In this document: in pieces, positions 7,654 to 10,414 of the stretch
How the letters are laid out: each line of letters opens with the position of its first letter
Numbering within the stretch: the stretch's first letter is position 1
DNA from: Paraglomus occultum
Lineage: Eukaryota > Glomeromycota > Glomeromycetes > Paraglomerales > Paraglomeraceae
NCBI GenBank assembly: GCA_910592205.1
Contig: CAJVPJ010001337.1
Coordinates: 1 to 10,414, forward strand
Length of the DNA: 10,414 bases
Direction of reading: 5' to 3'
Program-made: the position numbers and the translations under genes
The notes under the pieces: generated by a model
Told to the model about the DNA's origin: nothing
Database searches by the model: none
Seen by the model: only the letters and a program-made list of their open reading frames with translations

Positions 7654-8200
7654 TTATAGCCGAGGCGTCATGCGTGTGAGGCACTTATGTGAATTGGAAG
7701 ATAGTAATGGTTCAGAATTTGAAATCTCACCTTTTTTCATTTTACATATTCTAGTCATCTCCTTGCCCCTATGTGCGTCTAATGCTTCTGTGTCTCGTAC
7801 CTCCTCGCCTTCTTGTCTCCTCGTCTTCTTCTGTCTTCGTCTCCGCTTCTTCGTTTTCTTTTTTTTTTTCTGTCCCAAGAAAAAGGTGGATTTTTTTTTG
7901 CATAGAGTGACGTTATAGTCCGACACTTTTACACGCTAGTCAAATTAGTTCATATGTGTTAGTTATAATTGACGATGATTTGATGAATGGCCACTCTATA
8001 TGCAGAATATGCTGTACGACTATAAAGTGTCGGTCGGAGAATTGCATGGAAATTCACATGAGCGTAACGCTTTGTTTATTAGTTCAGTGGCTTGGTGGGA
8101 ATTAGTAAATTGTGACGGCATTTTTACCTTCTAAGAGATAATACGTGTGTGTTCAAAAGTGAGATAATAATAATGCTTAATTTTTGAATATTAGAGAAAA
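7654..8200. other. Low-complexity intergenic stretch
   Basis: Contains pyrimidine-rich plus-strand tracts at about 7796-7905 (CTTCTTCGTC-like runs and T homopolymers). A minus-strand frame through them is almost pure Lys/Arg/Glu and lacks an ATG at its start, so I do not call it. Possible splice donors inside it could only matter if the exon at 7330-7653 has an upstream partner. Confidence 0.4.
7914..8033. repeat. Inverted repeat of CCGACACTTT with permuted TATAGTC module
   Basis: CCGACACTTT at 7920-7929 is matched by AAAGTGTCGG at 8024-8033. Beside them, TATAGTC (7914-7920) and GACTATA (8017-8023) also form an inverted pair, but on opposite sides of the module, so the two halves are permuted rather than simply mirrored. 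It could be the trace of a small element or a regulatory pair. Confidence 0.35.
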
Positions 8201-8201
8201 T

Positions 8202-8221
8202 GGGTGGGGGGGGGGGGAGGG
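8202..8221 (+). repeat. G-run, potential G-quadruplex
   Basis: GGG, T, twelve G, A, GGG within 20 bases on the plus strand. This has G-quadruplex potential, and the run length is likely unreliable in sequencing. Confidence 0.6.
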
Positions 8222-8450
8222 AATTTGATGGAAGAGATGATAATAATAAGTGCAAAGGTACAAATATAGGTGTTTTATCAAGTTAAGAGCTGAAGAATGT
8301 TTGTGGGAAGATGGTAATAGATTATAGAAAAATGGTTTCATGTGAATTGGGAGTAACACCTTTTACTCAGGTTAGCATGAAATGGGAAACTGAGAATTTG
8401 CAGTTTTACACGGAATATTCTTTTTTTCTTCAGGAAAAACCCATTTTTTT

Positions 8451-8480
8451 ATTATTAAATAATTATTAAATAATTATTAA
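8451..8480. repeat. 11-bp AT tandem repeat
   Basis: ATTATTAAATA occurs twice in full (8451-8461, 8462-8472) and once partly (from 8473). Confidence 0.7.
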
Positions 8481-8530
8481 TTTTAGTGAAAAATATGTGA
8501 ACGTTTATTATTATTATGTTTACTTTTGAA

Positions 8531-8547
8531 GGGGAGGGGGGGGGGGG
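8531..8547 (+). repeat. Second G12 run
   Basis: GGGG, A, then twelve G on the plus strand, about 330 bp after a similar run of the same strand and length. Confidence 0.6.
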
Positions 8548-8559
8548 TTTATTATTTTT

Positions 8560-9023
8560 TACAAAGATAATGTGAATGGATTTGTTTCTATATTTTCGAG
8601 AAATGCACCTAACGTGCCAGAGTAGAGCGATACGATAGTGACTTCGAATATCCAAACTGTCTTTTAAGTGATCGGTATTCTGAATAAGCAAATGGATTTG
8701 ATGACCTACCAAGGCTCGAGTGTAAGTATACTTTCGCTTCCCAGATGCGAACAATACGAACAGGAAATACAGGGAATTGAGCATAGTTCGATTCGTGTAG
8801 TTTGCATAGAATTTGTATCAGAGCATCGGTGGGACGCCAAAATGTATGTTCAATTTCTTGGGGGCGTGCAGGAATAAACGCGTTAATTGAAGGGGAAATT
8901 ATGTCGGATTGATGGGAAGATGATTCGGGGAAAAGATGAGACGTTGGCTCAGAAGAAAAAATCAACGATTGATTCGTATGGTGCCAATGAATCGAAAGAA
9001 AAGTTGTCAATGATTCGGGACAT
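8560..9023 (-). CDS. Candidate two-exon gene, unrecognised product
   Basis: Exon 1 ends at 8732 (GCGAAA|GTATAC). A 52-bp intron covers 8731-8680 with the acceptor TTTGCTTATTCAG. The phase-0 join lets the frame continue through NTDHLKDSLDIRSHYRIALL and CISRKYRNKSIHIIF before reaching the poly-C side of the G12 run. In exon 1 the frame reads SINAFIPARPQEIEHTFW, then ALIQILCKLHES, then FPVRIVRIWEAK. An ATG at 9023 starts SRIIDNFSFDSLAPYE in a neighbouring frame; a one-base slip in the T-rich run near 8957-8965 would connect it, so the start is uncertain or the gene is broken. The 3' end is also uncertain: a possible donor TTT|GTAAAA lies near 8563. The NAFI and W...Y..A spacing faintly recalls HMG boxes but the distances are too long; I do not assign a family. 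Confidence 0.35.
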
Positions 9024-9130
9024 TTGGTAAAAAGTTTTTGTTTGAGGTGAAAAGTCAGTGATGTTATTCAAGGTTCCTTGAGCGACAATAAATAGTCATT
9101 AGTATTATCATTACAAGCGTAAACACAACT

Positions 9131-9176
9131 ATCTTCCATAATAATAAATCGATTATAGGAGCGCGAATTACTTGGT
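9131..9176. repeat. Partial copy of a dispersed repeat
   Basis: The ATAAATCGATTATAGGAGCG core at about 9141-9160 matches the beginnings of the longer copies at 9278-9465 and 10133-10285. Confidence 0.5.
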
Positions 9177-9277
9177 ATTAGACGGCATGATCTGTTTCCC
9201 GTAACGGTAGTAAATGCCAGAATACGAATAAGTAAGAAGGAATTGTAATTATCAGTTCTAAACTTAAGTTATCGTTG

Positions 9278-9465
9278 TCGACTATAAATTGATTATAAGA
9301 GCGATGAATTAGAATTACTTACAGATCAAATATGTCTGAAGCAAATAAGAGGATCATATTATTGTATATATAAGTTACTGTTGTCTTTCATAAATCGAGA
9401 AAAGCCACAATCAAACGTTTCATCTCTGGAGATGATTATAAGTTGAACGCCCGAAATAGGATATT
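9278..9465 (+). repeat. Dispersed repeat, copy A
   Basis: Begins with GTCGACTATAAATTGATTA and shares ordered blocks with copy B at 10133-10285: AAGAGCGATG, ATTACTTACAGATCAAATAT, GTCTTTCATAA, ACAATCAAACGT and CGAAATAGGAT. Copies are diverged and differ by small insertions. No coding frame is seen. Confidence 0.7.
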
Positions 9466-9555
9466 GAATCAAATAACGTCCCATCAGAAGGACGAATAAT
9501 ATCCTTTAGCACGGCTCTCATTCCCTTCAACGTCTTTAAGATTACTTAATATATT

Positions 9556-9830
9556 AATGACCGAATGACCGAACCGACATGAATAAGATTTAGTAAAACA
9601 TCATTGTTCGAATGAATCTGCGGACATAAGTAAACGATATGGAATTATGTACCCAATAAAGCTGAGTACCTTTTTAACGTGAATGCATGGTGCGACTGTT
9701 TATTTCTTCATCTTTTAACGTCTCTTTTAACGTCTCTTTCAATCTACGACGTGACCGAATGAACTGTGGCGAATAATAAATTTTAGTGAAACGTCATCAT
9801 TTGAACGAACTCAGTAATCGGAAATGTAAC
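9556..9830 (+). repeat. Pair of diverged repeats around GACCGAATGA
   Basis: The segment at about 9556-9625 (GACCGAATGACCG, ATTTAGTAAAACATCATTG, TTCGAATGAA) is echoed at about 9751-9825 (GTGACCGAATGAAC, TTTTAGTGAAACGTCATCA, TTTGAACGAA). It is non-coding and of unknown type. Confidence 0.5.
9711..9740. repeat. 12-bp tandem TCTTTTAACGTC
   Basis: Two perfect units at 9711-9722 and 9723-9734, followed by a partial third. Confidence 0.7.
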
Positions 9831-9870
9831 TAAGGTACCTCATTAACACCATTGCTATCGTGTCATTATA

Positions 9871-9948
9871 CGAGAGACGAGAGACGACGACGACGGGGAG
9901 GAGAAAGGAGGAGGAGGAGAAAGAAGGAGGAGGAGGAAGAGGATAAGG
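9871..9948 (+). repeat. Purine-rich GA/GGA microsatellite
   Basis: CGAGAGA units grade into CGA triplets and then a nearly pure GGA/GAA tract of about 55 bases. It could form triplex (H-DNA). It is not coding. Confidence 0.75.
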
Positions 9949-10132
9949 TTTGAGGTATTACCTTATATAATAAATACAGTATATAGTAAATTTCAGCCAA
10001 ATTGATTAACAACAAAAAAGACCCTATTTAGGTTTTCGAGGCTAGCGCAAGTTGAAATTTACCAATAATCGCTCGGTAATTGGATTTCGTCAGAAATCAG
10101 GCGACACGATGAATCTGTTAATTATGTTAACT

Positions 10133-10285
10133 GTCGACTATAAATCGATTACAAGAGCGATGCATTACTTACAGATCAAATATATCTGAACGTCTGAACT
10201 ACAAATTAAAGAATCATTATTGTATGTTATCGTCTTTCATAAGTTACAATCAAACGTGGAGCTTGAACGTTCGAAATAGGATTAT
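10133..10285 (+). repeat. Dispersed repeat, copy B
   Basis: The second long copy of the element at 9278-9465. It is shorter, with the same order of blocks from GTCGACTATAAATCGATTA to CGAAATAGGATTA. The sequence around it, 9949-10132 and 10286-10414, shows no gene. Confidence 0.7.
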
Positions 10286-10414
10286 CGCTACTTACATAAT
10301 ATCTGGAAGTTATATTGCATCAACGTATTATATGCCACATGGTCAAGAAATATTGTAGTCAATTGATATTATAGACAATATGAATACATTGACACGACTC
10401 CTTGTTACTTCATT

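Noticed and set aside
7654-7926. Lys/Arg/Glu-rich minus-strand ORF
   Set aside because: No ATG at its start and almost pure low complexity from a pyrimidine tract; at most it contains part of an upstream exon.
1-10414. tRNA or rRNA genes
   Set aside because: Looked for cloverleaf-like arms and conserved rRNA words by eye on both strands; none was convincing. A covariance-model scan would be needed to exclude weak ones.

Overview
The window looks like nuclear DNA of an arbuscular mycorrhizal fungus (Glomeromycotina, Rhizophagus-like). This is inferred, not proven. The reasons are AT-rich DNA, short GT-AG introns of about 50-85 bp, a Crinkler-type P-loop NTPase and an AIG1/GIMAP-like GTPase (both from families I know to be expanded in these fungi), and a fragment that reads only when TGA means tryptophan. 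That last fragment fits the Mollicutes-related endobacteria that live inside these fungi. || Layout. 1-124: GGGTCG-rich fungal repeat. 125-818: bacterial-type coding remnant in genetic code 4, with five in-frame TGA codons and one frameshift. About 845-996: a short fungal ORF on the minus strand that runs into this remnant. 1135-2260: plus-strand Crinkler-type NTPase gene with a Walker A motif, a Walker B motif and one clear intron; its C-terminal part is cut off by a one-base frameshift at 2133-2135. 2512-5716: minus-strand, five-exon AIG1/GIMAP-like GTPase gene with a long disordered N-terminal extension made of 15-residue repeats, a G domain, coiled coils and a Cys/His cluster. It carries one in-frame TAA (5150-5152) and one apparent one-base deletion (about 3250-3272). 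5841-6292: foldback, MITE-like element with long inverted repeats, just upstream of the GTPase TATA box. 6293-6900: no gene seen. 6921-7653: minus-strand candidate exons with good splice donors; product unrecognised. 7654-8559: low-complexity DNA with two G12 runs and an AT tandem. 8560-9023: minus-strand candidate two-exon gene; product unrecognised. 9024-10414: diverged dispersed repeats and a purine-rich microsatellite. || How the parts relate. The two recognisable genes converge tail to tail, about 250 bp apart. Both encode P-loop nucleotide-binding proteins of families linked to defence or effector-like roles elsewhere, and both show damage. With the bacterial remnant, the foldback element and the repeats, this reads as a fast-turnover accessory region rather than a pathway locus. 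The most unusual item is the degraded Mollicutes-coded sequence embedded next to fungal DNA. All calls come from reading the sequence only; no search was run.
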